A stretch of 64,000 nt of DNA from PWQG01 sp050486205 (GCA_050486205.1 JBJHCW010000006.1:1-64000), one strand, 5' to 3'. Shown: positions 16,259 through 25,509, counted from the first letter of the stretch. Notes: generated by a model from the sequence alone, not told the origin. Translations and numbers: made by a program.

Positions 16259-16282
16259 TTTTCTGAGCTCTCTGGCAGGAAT

Positions 16283-16318
16283 AAAAAAGCCACCGCTTGA
16301 CTGCTGCGATGGCTTTTC
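16283..16318 (-). terminator. Terminator of the second PAL-like gene
   Basis: AAAAGCCA (about 16284-16292) pairs with TGGCTTTT (16310-16317), extended by a short CGC/GCG helix. On the minus strand the stem is followed by a T run. It ends the gene at 16419-17612. Confidence 0.7.
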
Positions 16319-16418
16319 AGTGTGTGGTTATTCGTGTGGTCAACTTCAATAATCTGTGGCGGTGGTTCGCGATTCCCCGGCGTGATGCCGTCAGCCGGCA
16401 CCGCGCCAGGGATCCGCC

Positions 16419-17612
16419 TTACAGGCGGTCGGCTGGCCAGGGCACGCCCTGATGCTCACCGCGGGGCACATCCCGCATGCCCTGGAAGGCAAACTTCTGG
16501 ATGCGCTTGCCTTCATAGGTTTCGGTGGTGAAAATATTGTTGCGCGAATCCGTTGCGATGCTGTGCGGGGCGTAGAACTGGCCGGGTTGACGACCACCGC
16601 CACCGAAGCTGGTCAGCACTTCCAGAGACTCCCGGTCCATGACGTAGATCTTGAAGTTCTGCCCGTCAGCCAGGTAAAGATACTTCTGTTCTGCATCATT
16701 GGAGAATGAGATGTCCCAGGTCGAGCCCTGTGACAGCGTTTCCGGGGCAACAACCACTTCGCGGACAAAGGTGCCGTCCGGACGGAATACCTGGATGCGG
16801 TTTGACCCGCGGTCACAGACGTAGAGCAGCCCGTCATTGGATGGTATGGCACAGTGTACAGGGCCACGGAACTGGTCGGGCAGCGGTTCACCCGGTGTGT
16901 AGTCCACCGGCCCGTCTACCGGACGGTTGCCGTACGCGCCCCAATAGCGCTTGAAGGATCCGTCGTTCAGGTCCAGGACCGCGACACGCTTGTGGCGGTA
17001 TCCGTCGGCAAGAAAGACTTCGTTGCTGTCCCCGTCAATGGAGATCTCCGCAACCAGCCCAAACCACTCGGTGCTGTTGCTGTCTGGATCCTGGCCCGGT
17101 ATGCCGTATTCGGCTACAAACTGCCCGTCACCGGTGAAGACCAGAACGTGTGAATCACCGCCGCCGTTGCCACCGATCCAGACATTGCCGTTGGGTGCGA
17201 TGGCGATACCGTGATTTGACGCCGGCCAGGTGAAGTCGTCGCCGGGTCCGCCCCAGGCATTGACGAGATTGCCCTGCGGATCGAACTCGAGAATGGGCGG
17301 CGCGGGCGTGCAACATTCGCTGACGCCGGCATAAAGACCAATTTCCGTGCGCAGTCCGAACATGGACTCCTGGTCGCGATGGACAACAAAGACATGATCA
17401 CGCTCATCAATATCGATACCGATGGCGCGCCCGATGATCCACTGATTGGGCAGGGGTTTGGGCCAGAACGGGTCAACTTCGAAAATCGGGGCCTGGACGG
17501 TCGGGCCGGTATTTGCGGATGCAGTCTGTTGCAATTGATTCTGTCCCATGCCCAGTGCCGCTATGGACATGGCAAGGCCGGCTCCTATGGCCAGTTTCAG
17601 CTTGGTTTTCAT
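16419..17612 (-). CDS. Secreted NHL/PAL-like beta-propeller protein (copy 2)
   Basis: A 397-residue protein with a signal peptide (about 1-22) and six propeller repeats. Three histidines sit in PAL-like places: H134 (SNHGIAIAPNGNVW), H253 (GPVHCAIPSNDGLLYVCD) and H350 (YAPHSIATDSRNNIF). So unlike copy 1 it keeps a candidate full zinc triad. There is also a CC pair at 100-101. It is divergent from the HupE/UreJ-like gene, sharing a 198-base promoter region with an inverted repeat. Zinc binding and lyase-type chemistry are inferred from the pattern only. Confidence 0.8.
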   Translation of the reverse strand: MKTKLKLAIGAGLAMSIAALGMGQNQLQQTASANTGPTVQAPIFEVDPFWPKPLPNQWIIGRAIGIDIDERDHVFVVHRDQESMFGLRTEIGLYAGVSECCTPAPPILEFDPQGNLVNAWGGPGDDFTWPASNHGIAIAPNGNVWIGGNGGGDSHVLVFTGDGQFVAEYGIPGQDPDSNSTEWFGLVAEISIDGDSNEVFLADGYRHKRVAVLDLNDGSFKRYWGAYGNRPVDGPVDYTPGEPLPDQFRGPVHCAIPSNDGLLYVCDRGSNRIQVFRPDGTFVREVVVAPETLSQGSTWDISFSNDAEQKYLYLADGQNFKIYVMDRESLEVLTSFGGGGRQPGQFYAPHSIATDSRNNIFTTETYEGKRIQKFAFQGMRDVPRGEHQGVPWPADRL

Positions 17613-17707
17613 GCTAGTTTCCCCTGTTTGTTGTCATTCTTTGATCTGTCGCGAGAGGGCATCCGGATAGACCGGAATAGCGCGCCAACTCAGGCAATCC
17701 CTTGATC

Positions 17708-17741
17708 GAGTATACATCAGATGTTTCCAGTCAGTATACTC
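17708..17741. promoter_or_regulatory. Inverted repeat in the divergent promoter region
   Basis: GAGTATAC (17708-17715) and GTATACTC (17734-17741) form an 8-18-8 dyad between the divergent PAL-like and HupE/UreJ-like genes. It could bind a dimeric regulator; no match to a named operator is recognised. Confidence 0.4.
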
Positions 17742-17810
17742 ATTGGCTTGCGATTGTGGCAGCGCCGCTGTGCTGTCAGGGAAAACATAACAACAAGTTG
17801 AGGTAATCAC

Positions 17811-19208
17811 GTGTTCCAGGCTTTATCCGGGCAGTCCATACGCTCATTTTTCAGCTTTTTCTTCAATGGTTTCCGGTGCTTGGCGGTCCTGATGCTGATG
17901 GTCGTCCTGGTTGCTGCTGTGCGTCCGGCCAGTGTTCAGGCCGATGAGATTCCGCTTCGGGTATCGGTGCAGGCATTTGTTCAGCCCGATGGGGATCGAT
18001 TGCGCGTTCTGATGCGCGTGCCCATGGACGCGCTGGGCGACATCAGTTTCCCGGTTCGGGGTATGCCCGGCAGTCTGATTTTTTCCGAGGCCGGGCCTGC
18101 CATGGAGGCTGCGGCGGAGTCCTATGTGCTGAGATCGATACAGTTCTTTGAGGGTGATCGGCTGCTGGAGCAGCGAAGCATTGAGGCCATGCGGATTTCC
18201 CTGCCTTCCAATCGCTCGTTCAGCAGTTTCGAGGTGGCTCTGGAGAACGTCCGGCAACCACCTTTGAGTGATGATGTGGATCTCTACTACCGGCAGGGTT
18301 TTCTGGACGTGCTGGTGCACTACCCCATCGAATCGGATGAGTCCCGGTTCTCCGTTGATCCGCGTCTGGGCGGGCTGGGCCTGGAAACCACTACAGTGCT
18401 GCGCTACATCCTGCCTGACGGCGTCGAGCGCACTTTCACCTACATTGGCAACCCGGGCCTGGTCTACATGGACCCGCGTTGGTATCAGGCGGCACTGAAT
18501 TTCATATGGCTCGGCTTCGAGCATATCCTGGAAGGCACCGATCACCTGCTGTTCCTGTTCTGCCTGCTTATCCCGTTGCGCAATGTCTGGGCGCTGATTC
18601 CGGTAGTGACGTCGTTCACCATTGCCCACTCACTGACGTTGATGGCCGCCGCCTTTGGCTGGGTACCTTCGGCGATATGGTTTCCGTCGATGATCGAAGC
18701 CCTGATCGCGCTATCCATTGTCTACATGGCGCTGGAGAACATCATAGGGGTCAATCATCGGCATCGGTGGATGCTGACCTTCGCGTTTGGCCTGGTGCAT
18801 GGTTTCGGGTTTTCATTCCTGCTCACAGAGAGCATGCAGTTCGCCGGCTCGCATCTGGTGATGTCATTGTTGGCATTCAATGTGGGCGTGGAGCTGGGCC
18901 AGATTCTGGTGTTGCTGCTGGCGGTGCCGATTGTTTTCCTGTTGTTCAGGTTCGTGCTGCCGGAAAGGCTTGGCGTCATATTGCTGTCAGCGATTATCGG
19001 TCATTACGCCTGGCACTGGATGGAGGACCGATACGCTGAGTTCGCAGCCTATCAACTGCGTATGCCGACATTCGACATGAATTTTGTGATTGGCCTCATG
19101 CAGTGGATGGCGCTGTTGTTGGCGGCTGCCGGAATCTTCTGGGTGATGTACGAGCTTTTCAAGCGGTATTTCGATCCGGAAACTGCCACGCGCCGGATTT
19201 CATCCTGA
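17811..19208 (+). CDS. HupE/UreJ-type membrane protein with periplasmic N-terminal domain
   Basis: A 465-residue protein with a GTG start preceded by GAGGTAAT. After a signal segment (about 22-42) comes a beta-rich extracytoplasmic domain (45-220). The C-terminal half has about seven membrane segments with the HupE/UreJ metal motif GFEHILEGTDHLLFL near 235-249, then a HSLTL and a HGFGFSF motif. HupE/UreJ proteins are linked to nickel or other metal transport. Next to copper and zinc enzymes here it may supply metal, but the metal is unproven. Confidence 0.8.
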   Translation: MFQALSGQSIRSFFSFFFNGFRCLAVLMLMVVLVAAVRPASVQADEIPLRVSVQAFVQPDGDRLRVLMRVPMDALGDISFPVRGMPGSLIFSEAGPAMEAAAESYVLRSIQFFEGDRLLEQRSIEAMRISLPSNRSFSSFEVALENVRQPPLSDDVDLYYRQGFLDVLVHYPIESDESRFSVDPRLGGLGLETTTVLRYILPDGVERTFTYIGNPGLVYMDPRWYQAALNFIWLGFEHILEGTDHLLFLFCLLIPLRNVWALIPVVTSFTIAHSLTLMAAAFGWVPSAIWFPSMIEALIALSIVYMALENIIGVNHRHRWMLTFAFGLVHGFGFSFLLTESMQFAGSHLVMSLLAFNVGVELGQILVLLLAVPIVFLLFRFVLPERLGVILLSAIIGHYAWHWMEDRYAEFAAYQLRMPTFDMNFVIGLMQWMALLLAAAGIFWVMYELFKRYFDPETATRRISS

Positions 19209-19337
19209 GGCGGACCCGGCGGCAAGATTGTCTTGTCGTCGGGCTTGCTGGTATTATGCGGCGCTTGTTCGATTTTCATAATAATAAGGAAGCTCTGATC
19301 GATTGATGGGAGCTTGCATGAGCGGGGAGTTGGCTTG

Positions 19338-21032
19338 ATGAACGGAATAATGATCGTGCTGTTCGGTATCGCCGGTCTGAGTTTTGGCTGGTTTGTATAC
19401 TCGAGATTCATTGCTTTCAGGATCTATCGACTGGACCCGGATTTCCAGACTCCTGCGCATGAACTGAAAGATGGCGTTGATTATGTGCCCACCAACAAGT
19501 ACGTGTTATGGGGTCACCACTTCACGTCTGTTGCCGGTGCGGCTCCGATTGTTGGTCCGGCAATTGCGGTTTACTGGGGCTGGGTGCCTGCTCTGCTGTG
19601 GGTGGTATTTGGCACCATTTTCTTTGCCGGTGTCCATGACATGGGCGCCTTGTGGGCCAGTGTGCGTCACAAAGGCAAGTCCATTGGTGCGCTGTCTGAA
19701 TCGGTTATCGGCACCCGCACCCGCTCATTGTTCCTGATTGTCATATTCCTGTTGCTGTTGATGGTCAACGCGGTGTTTGCCGTGGTGATTTCCAATGGTT
19801 TTGTTGCCACGCCGGGGTCTGTGTTTCCTGCCTGGTCAGCGATTGTGGTGGCGTTGATCATTGGCCAGCTCATTCGACGCAACTACAACCTGCTGGGCCT
19901 GTCCCTGATTGGTGTTACCGTCCTGTACGCGTCCATCTGGGTCGGCACCAATGTGCCGCTGTCGCTGCCTGATTCAATGTTTGGCCTGAATCAGAACGCC
20001 AGCTGGATTGTCATATTGTTTGTCTATGCGGCCATCGCTTCGATGCTGCCGGTGTGGGTCCTGCTGCAACCGCGAGACTTCATCAATGGCATGCAGCTTG
20101 TTGTTGGTCTTGTTCTGCTGTACGGCGCGGTGATTGTGTTCATGCCGGAAATGACGGCGCCCGCCTTCAACAGTCAGACGGCCGAAGGCACACCCAGCAT
20201 GATTCCGCTGTTGTTTGTGACCATTGCCTGCGGTGCCATCTCCGGCTTCCACGGCATTGTGGCGTCGGGCACCAGCTCCAAGCAGCTGAACAAGGAAACC
20301 GACGCGCGCTTTGTGGGATATGCAGGCGCAGTGGGTGAGGGATCCCTGGCGCTGATTACCATTGTTGCAGTGTGCAGCGTGGCTTATGCGGCCAGCTCGG
20401 CTGAGTGGCACGCTCTGTACGCCCAGTTCTCCGATGGCGGTGCCAATGCCTTTGTTGCTGGCGGTGCTGCGCTGATCTCTGCAGGCTGGGGTCTGCCGGA
20501 AGGGTTTGCCCAGGTGTTACTGGCTACCATGGTGGCGCTGTTTGCTGGCACCACAATGGATTCCGGTGTGAGGCTTCAGCGTTACATCATTCAGGAGTGG
20601 GGCGACATCTACGGTATTGAAGTATTCCGCAGAGGTGTTGTGGCCACATTCATTGCGGTGAGCGCCTGTCTGCTTTTGGCCTTTGGTGCCGGCGGCTCCT
20701 CTGGTCAAGGCGGTATGATCATCTGGCCCCTGTTCGGTGCTACCAATCAGATTCTGGCCAGTATGACCCTGCTGGTGATTTCAGTGTACCTGATCAAGCT
20801 GGGGCGGCCCGCACGCTTCACGCTGATTCCCATGGTCTTTGTGCTGTCGATGGCGTTCTTTGCAGGACTGATCCAGCTGGTCGGATTCTACAATGAGCAG
20901 AACTACCTGCTCATGGCGCTGGACTTTGTTGTTCTTGTGGTCTGTGTGTTCGTGATGCTGGAGGCCGCTTCTGTGGTGATGAAGCATCGCAAGGCTGGTG
21001 TGGGCGCCACGGAAAGCGAAAGCGGTAGCTGA
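19338..21032 (+). CDS. cstA: CstA family carbon-starvation transporter
   Basis: A 564-residue inner-membrane protein with about 14 hydrophobic segments. It carries CstA motifs: GHHFTSVAGAAPIVGPAIA near 63, GVHDMGALWASVRHKGKSIG near 103, and SGFHGIVASGTSSKQLNKE. CstA proteins import pyruvate and possibly peptides, often during starvation. It is shorter than E. coli CstA (about 700). The ATG at 19338 has GGGGAG eight bases upstream; an in-frame TTG at 19314 was rejected. A terminator follows. Confidence 0.88.
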   Translation: MNGIMIVLFGIAGLSFGWFVYSRFIAFRIYRLDPDFQTPAHELKDGVDYVPTNKYVLWGHHFTSVAGAAPIVGPAIAVYWGWVPALLWVVFGTIFFAGVHDMGALWASVRHKGKSIGALSESVIGTRTRSLFLIVIFLLLLMVNAVFAVVISNGFVATPGSVFPAWSAIVVALIIGQLIRRNYNLLGLSLIGVTVLYASIWVGTNVPLSLPDSMFGLNQNASWIVILFVYAAIASMLPVWVLLQPRDFINGMQLVVGLVLLYGAVIVFMPEMTAPAFNSQTAEGTPSMIPLLFVTIACGAISGFHGIVASGTSSKQLNKETDARFVGYAGAVGEGSLALITIVAVCSVAYAASSAEWHALYAQFSDGGANAFVAGGAALISAGWGLPEGFAQVLLATMVALFAGTTMDSGVRLQRYIIQEWGDIYGIEVFRRGVVATFIAVSACLLLAFGAGGSSGQGGMIIWPLFGATNQILASMTLLVISVYLIKLGRPARFTLIPMVFVLSMAFFAGLIQLVGFYNEQNYLLMALDFVVLVVCVFVMLEAASVVMKHRKAGVGATESESGS

Positions 21033-21058
21033 TTCCGCCAGGCCGCTGTTGACGACAG

Positions 21059-21092
21059 AACCCCCGGGAGGCGCTTGTCATCCGGGGGTTTT
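21059..21092 (+). terminator. Terminator of cstA
   Basis: AACCCCCGG (21059-21067) pairs with CCGGGGGTT (about 21082-21090), followed by TTTT. It separates cstA from the second copper monooxygenase gene. Confidence 0.85.
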
Positions 21093-21137
21093 ACCGAGCG
21101 ATCGTTACAAATAATTGCAAGTTTTGTGGGCGCATTG

Positions 21138-21166
21138 TTCGCCCAATCCGGTACTTTGACTATAAT
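21138..21166 (+). promoter_or_regulatory. Possible sigma-70 promoter of the second PHM-like gene
   Basis: A perfect -10 TATAAT lies at 21161-21166, 42 bases before the start codon. The -35 (TTCGCC at 21138, 17-base spacing) is poor, so an activator may be needed. Confidence 0.45.
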
Positions 21167-21207
21167 CGTCAGGCCTGAACAGGCTGTGTCACACCGGATC
21201 TCGAAAG

Positions 21208-22986
21208 ATGTACAGAATTGCACTGATCTTCAAGGCCTCGCTTTCAAGGCTTGGACTGGGTCTCACACTAGGGCTCGGGCTGGGTCTCGGGCCTGGTTTT
21301 GGTATGTTCGCGCCGGCGCATGCAGGCAGCGACTTCTCCCTGATTGATCACACCGGCAAGTTTCATCAGCTCAGCCGTTACGTCGAGCACGACGCAGTGG
21401 TCATCTACAAGTACAGTCGCCACTGCGTGACCAGCAAGAATGAGCTGCAGCGTCTTGCCCAGCTCAGTCAGGCGTTTCCGCAGTCCCGCATTGGATTTCT
21501 CGTCCTGGTCTCTGACTCGGATGTCTCCCGTGCAGAGCTGGCCGAGCATGTCGAGCGACGCGGGTATGAGTTCCCGTTTCTGCTGGATGAAACCCAGCTG
21601 GTGACCCAAACGCTTGGCTTTGGCCGTGCGTCCGAAGTGCTGGTGATGGACCCGTCTCGCCTTGACACACTGTATCGCGGTGCGGTTCACGATAACGATG
21701 CATTCGCCGCTCTGCCTCCCCAGCTTGATGGAGGCACCGGTGTTTATCTGGGAGCTGTACTGTCAGCCATACTTGATGACAGGCCGTTACCTGCCGATGT
21801 GGCAGTCACCGAAGGACTTGAAGTCACACTCGATCGCCTGGAAACTGTTCGCTCCGGCAATGTCTCCTATGTTGATGACGTGGTACCCATTCTCAAGCGT
21901 CGCTGCGCTGAGTGCCACAGCGAAAACGGCATGGCACCCTGGGCGATGGACAGCCATCGTATGGTTCAGGGCTGGAGCTCCATGATCCGGGAGACACTGT
22001 TGACCCGGCGTATGCCGCCGGGGCAGATTGATCACATGTACAATGATCGCTTTGTGGATGTTCACCACATCACCGATGAGGAAATGGCAACACTGGTCCA
22101 CTGGGTAGACACCGGGGCCGAGCGTGATGGTGAGCAGGACCCGTTGGAAGCCCTGGAGCCAAAACGCTCGGAGTGGGCCCTGGGTGAGCCGGACATGATT
22201 GTTGATCTGCCCGTGCAGCACGTACCCGCAACCGGTGTTATCGATTATGTGTTCACACCCGTAGAGCTGGGTCTGACGGAAGACAAGTGGGTGTCGGCCT
22301 ACGCGTTCGATATTGGTGATCGATCGGCACTGCACCATGTCATTGTCTACACCCAGGACGGTCGGCAGCAGCGTCAGAATGCCAGCCGCGGTGGCAGTCG
22401 AACCAATTTTGGTGGATATGCCCCGGGGCGCGAATACGTTGTGTTCGATGACAATTCCGGCATTCTGCTGCAACGCGACATGCGTTTCATGATCCAGTTC
22501 CATTACACCACCATAGGTCGCGAGCTGCAGGACAAGACACGCCTGGGGCTTTATTTTCACGACAGCCCGCCCGAGCACAAACTGGTGCGCACGGCCATAA
22601 TGGACGGGGACTTTGTCATCCCGCCGGGCGTGCAGGATCACCCGGTGCGCGGTGAAGCCTCCATATCCCGGGACTCGTATCTGTACAGTTTTGCGCCACA
22701 CATGCATTTTCGTGGCAAGCATGTCCGGTTCACGGCGCAATATCCCGATGGCCGCTCGGAAGAGCTGTTGTCCATTCCCAATTTCCAGCACAACTGGCAA
22801 ATGGTCTATCGCCTGAAGGAGCCGGTGAGACTGCCAGCCGGCACGACGATAGTGGCCGAAGGTGGGTTTGACAATTCTCACCTCAATCCGCTCAACCCCG
22901 ATCCCGCCCAGGAAGTCAGGTGGGGAGATCAGGTGTGGGACGAAATGTTCATCACCTGGATGCGTATCAGTGAGGCGCCCAGGTAG
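21208..22986 (+). CDS. Redoxin-cytochrome c-PHM-like copper monooxygenase fusion (copy 2)
   Basis: A 592-residue paralogue of the 9486-11294 product with the same domain order. A Gly/Leu-rich signal segment (about 15-39) is followed by a thioredoxin-like domain (41-165) with only one cysteine (C73). The haem c site is C233-A-E-C236-H237 with M269 (RRMPP). The PHM-like part keeps all copper ligands: H376-H377, H432, H498-M-H500 and M580. The WDEM motif near the end matches copy 1. It begins after a terminator and a TATAAT box, and birA follows 21 bases after its stop. Substrate unknown. Confidence 0.82.
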   Translation: MYRIALIFKASLSRLGLGLTLGLGLGLGPGFGMFAPAHAGSDFSLIDHTGKFHQLSRYVEHDAVVIYKYSRHCVTSKNELQRLAQLSQAFPQSRIGFLVLVSDSDVSRAELAEHVERRGYEFPFLLDETQLVTQTLGFGRASEVLVMDPSRLDTLYRGAVHDNDAFAALPPQLDGGTGVYLGAVLSAILDDRPLPADVAVTEGLEVTLDRLETVRSGNVSYVDDVVPILKRRCAECHSENGMAPWAMDSHRMVQGWSSMIRETLLTRRMPPGQIDHMYNDRFVDVHHITDEEMATLVHWVDTGAERDGEQDPLEALEPKRSEWALGEPDMIVDLPVQHVPATGVIDYVFTPVELGLTEDKWVSAYAFDIGDRSALHHVIVYTQDGRQQRQNASRGGSRTNFGGYAPGREYVVFDDNSGILLQRDMRFMIQFHYTTIGRELQDKTRLGLYFHDSPPEHKLVRTAIMDGDFVIPPGVQDHPVRGEASISRDSYLYSFAPHMHFRGKHVRFTAQYPDGRSEELLSIPNFQHNWQMVYRLKEPVRLPAGTTIVAEGGFDNSHLNPLNPDPAQEVRWGDQVWDEMFITWMRISEAPR

Positions 22987-23007
22987 TCTACGCAGGGATT
23001 GCGACAC

Positions 23008-23985
23008 ATGAAGGTTTTATCATTGCTTGAGCGATTGTCCGATGGTCGCTTTCACTCCGGTCAGGCGCTGGGCGATGCTCTTTCCGTCAGCCGTTCGGCC
23101 ATCTGGAAACAGATCAATAAACTGCGAAAAATCGGCATTGATGTGCACTCGGTCACCGGGCATGGTTACCGCATACCCGGCGGCCTGTCCCTGCTGGATC
23201 GTGACCGCATTCTCGGCGCGCTCTCACAGGATCTGCCCTGGTTGGAAGAGGCGCTGGACATTCGGTTTACCGTGGATTCCACCAATCTTGAAGGCATGCG
23301 TCTGGTACAGCAGGGGGTGGATCGCTGCCTGCTGCTGACCGAACACCAGTCTGCTGGCCGCGGGCGCCGTGGGCGTCGCTGGGTCAGTCCGCTCGGGCAT
23401 AACGTCTATATGTCCCTGATCTGGCGATTCCAGTCTGGCATATCGGCGCTGGAGGGGTTGAGTCTGATGACGGCGCTTTCGGTCAAACAGGCGTTATCGA
23501 CATTTTCACTGCCCGGGCTGGCGGTCAAGTGGCCCAACGATGTGTTGCTTGATGGCCGGAAACTGGCAGGCATACTGCTTGAGGTTCAGGGTGATGTGGA
23601 CGGGCCCTGTCGCGTGGTGTTCGGCATCGGTGTCAATACCCGGATTCCGGAAATGATGGCGGACGCGATTGATCAGCCATTCAGCGATATCAGCTCGGCA
23701 ACCGGTCGCTCCGTTGACAGGAATGCTGTGGTGATTGCCCTGGTGGAACGCCTGGTACGCAATATAGAGCAATTCGAAGCTGACGGTTTTTCGCCGTTCA
23801 GGCAGTTATGGCAGGATGGCGATGCCTACCAGGGCCGCATGGTGGAGGTGCGTTCGGGAGAATACGTGCAGACCGGGCGGGTTGCCGGTGTGGACGGTGG
23901 CGGGCGCCTGCTGCTTGAGCAGGGCGGCAGAGTGGAGCCTGTTGTGGGCGGCGAGCTGTTTCCCAGTGTACGGCGGGTCAAATGA
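23008..23985 (+). CDS. birA: BirA bifunctional biotin-protein ligase/biotin repressor
   Basis: A 325-residue protein. The N-terminal winged helix (about 1-60, ALSVSRSAIWKQINKLRKIG) is the operator-binding domain. The ligase core has GRGRRGRRW (117-125) for biotinyl-AMP and KWPNDV with K174. A C-terminal SH3-like domain follows. It attaches biotin to acetyl-CoA carboxylase and represses biotin genes. The ATG at 23008 was preferred to TTG at 22999. It lies in the conserved birA-coaX-SPOR order. Confidence 0.95.
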   Translation: MKVLSLLERLSDGRFHSGQALGDALSVSRSAIWKQINKLRKIGIDVHSVTGHGYRIPGGLSLLDRDRILGALSQDLPWLEEALDIRFTVDSTNLEGMRLVQQGVDRCLLLTEHQSAGRGRRGRRWVSPLGHNVYMSLIWRFQSGISALEGLSLMTALSVKQALSTFSLPGLAVKWPNDVLLDGRKLAGILLEVQGDVDGPCRVVFGIGVNTRIPEMMADAIDQPFSDISSATGRSVDRNAVVIALVERLVRNIEQFEADGFSPFRQLWQDGDAYQGRMVEVRSGEYVQTGRVAGVDGGGRLLLEQGGRVEPVVGGELFPSVRRVK

Positions 23986-23994
23986 GGCCACATC

Positions 23995-24741
23995 ATGTTC
24001 CTCGATATTGATGCAGGCAATACGCGTATAAAGTGGTGTCTTCGGGCTGGTGAGCCCCTGGAGACGCACGGGGTCAAAGCCAGCGGGGTTGCAGATGATG
24101 TGTCCGGGCTCATGCAGGCCGTATCCGATGCCACCGCAGCAGTGGAGCGCGTGCGTGTTGCCAGTGTCCGTAATGAGTCTTTTTCCCGTGATCTGCTTCA
24201 GGCCGTGGAGCAGGCCTGGGGTGTTGGTGCCGAGTTTGCGGCGGTTTCCCGGGAGTGTGCCGGTGTCCGAAACGCCTATCCTGATCCGTCGCGTATGGGC
24301 ATTGATCGATGGCTGGCAATGATTTCGGCTTACCGACGTGCCGGCGGCGCGTGTTGTGTTGTCGACTGCGGCAGTGCCATCAAGCTTGATGTGGTCGAGG
24401 CCAACGGCAACCATTCAGGGGGATACATTGTTCCTGGCCTGGTCATGCAGCGCCGGATGCTGGCAGCCTCGACGGCGCGGATCGTTCTTTCCGATGAGCC
24501 CGACTGGGGCTCGCTCGCGCCTGGCGCTGATACCGAAAGTGCGGTAAGTCATGGCATTCTTTCCATGGTGGTGGCGTGGCTGGCTGGTAACACGTCTGTG
24601 CAACAGGCCTCGCACAATGGCACTCTGTATCTTGTCGGTGGTGATATGCCGCTGCTGGCCCCCTGGCTGAAACAGCAGGGTTTGCGCTGGCAGGCACCTT
24701 CGGACCTGGTGCTTGACGGATTGCAGCTTGCGCTGCCCTAG
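23995..24741 (+). CDS. coaX: Type III pantothenate kinase
   Basis: A 248-residue enzyme for the first step of coenzyme A synthesis. The ASKHA phosphate motif is DIDAGNTRIKW (D4, D6 and G8-N9), followed by MGIDRWLAMISAYR with D104-R105 (pantothenate pocket) and DCGSAIKLDV with D124. It follows birA by 9 bases and is clearly co-transcribed. Type III kinases are the coaA replacement found in Pseudomonas and many other bacteria. Confidence 0.93.
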   Translation: MFLDIDAGNTRIKWCLRAGEPLETHGVKASGVADDVSGLMQAVSDATAAVERVRVASVRNESFSRDLLQAVEQAWGVGAEFAAVSRECAGVRNAYPDPSRMGIDRWLAMISAYRRAGGACCVVDCGSAIKLDVVEANGNHSGGYIVPGLVMQRRMLAASTARIVLSDEPDWGSLAPGADTESAVSHGILSMVVAWLAGNTSVQQASHNGTLYLVGGDMPLLAPWLKQQGLRWQAPSDLVLDGLQLALP

Positions 24742-24786
24742 TGTCCTGTCTGCCTGGCTCAGAGATGAAAAGGTTGAGGTGAGTGT

Positions 24787-25506
24787 ATGCGTTGGGTGCT
24801 GCTCATGTTGTTCACTGCCAATGCCTGCTATCTGCTGTGGATGGCATTGACGCCGGCTCCTGGTGCGGGGGCGCCGGGTAGTGCGGTTGAGGAGCGGACG
24901 CTGGACCGCGGTGTATCCTACCCGGTCCATCTGCCGCAGGTCTCTACGTCTTCTGCAGCGCCCGCTCCAGGGTCTGCAGAAATATCCGGTGTGCAGGTCA
25001 TTGCGGGCCAGGGGCTGGCCTGCGTCCAGGTTGGCGCGTTTCCGGATCAGGCCGCGCGGGTCCAGGCCAGCCAGCTATGGTCGGCCTATCAGCCTCAGCC
25101 GCTGGAGCGCTGGCCTGAAGACGCCTTCCTTTATCGCGTGCATGTGGTGGCAACAGAGGAATCAGGTCAGGACTTTCTGGTGGCGGTCAGGCAGACCCTG
25201 GCAGATGCCGGAGTCATGGTGGACAGTTTTCTGATCACCGATGGCGATCTTGCCGGCAACGTCTCCTTTGGCCTGTTTCGTCAGCAGGACAACGCATTGG
25301 CGCTGCAGCGGGAGCTGGCTGGTGCAGGTATTGATGCCGGCATATCCCGGGAACGGGAAGGTCAGCCTGCCTTTTGGCTGGAGCTGCGGTATGTGCAGGG
25401 TGATGGATCGCCGGCACAGGCGCCTGAACTGGGCGACTTGCATACCGATCTGCAGCTTACAGAAAATCTCTGTGAAACGATTGCACCTACGGGCCATTTC
25501 CCATAA
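24787..25506 (+). CDS. SPOR-domain-like membrane protein
   Basis: A 239-residue protein: an N-terminal membrane anchor (about 3-20), a proline/alanine-rich linker, then a SPOR-like domain starting CVQVGAFPDQAARVQASQLW (about 79-150) with a second half-repeat around FGLFRQQDNALALQREL. SPOR domains bind denuded septal peptidoglycan. Its place between coaX and the tRNA-tuf cluster is the same as in pseudomonads. The promoter of the tRNA operon lies in its 3' end. Confidence 0.75.
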   Translation: MRWVLLMLFTANACYLLWMALTPAPGAGAPGSAVEERTLDRGVSYPVHLPQVSTSSAAPAPGSAEISGVQVIAGQGLACVQVGAFPDQAARVQASQLWSAYQPQPLERWPEDAFLYRVHVVATEESGQDFLVAVRQTLADAGVMVDSFLITDGDLAGNVSFGLFRQQDNALALQRELAGAGIDAGISREREGQPAFWLELRYVQGDGSPAQAPELGDLHTDLQLTENLCETIAPTGHFP

Positions 25507-25509
25507 AAT
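25481..25509 (+). promoter_or_regulatory. Sigma-70 promoter of the tRNA-tuf operon
   Basis: TTGCAC (25481-25486), a 17-base spacer and TAAAAT (25504-25509), followed by a GC-rich discriminator GCCGCC, as in stringently controlled stable-RNA promoters. It overlaps the 3' end of the SPOR gene and starts transcription about 45 bases before tRNA-Tyr. Confidence 0.75.
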
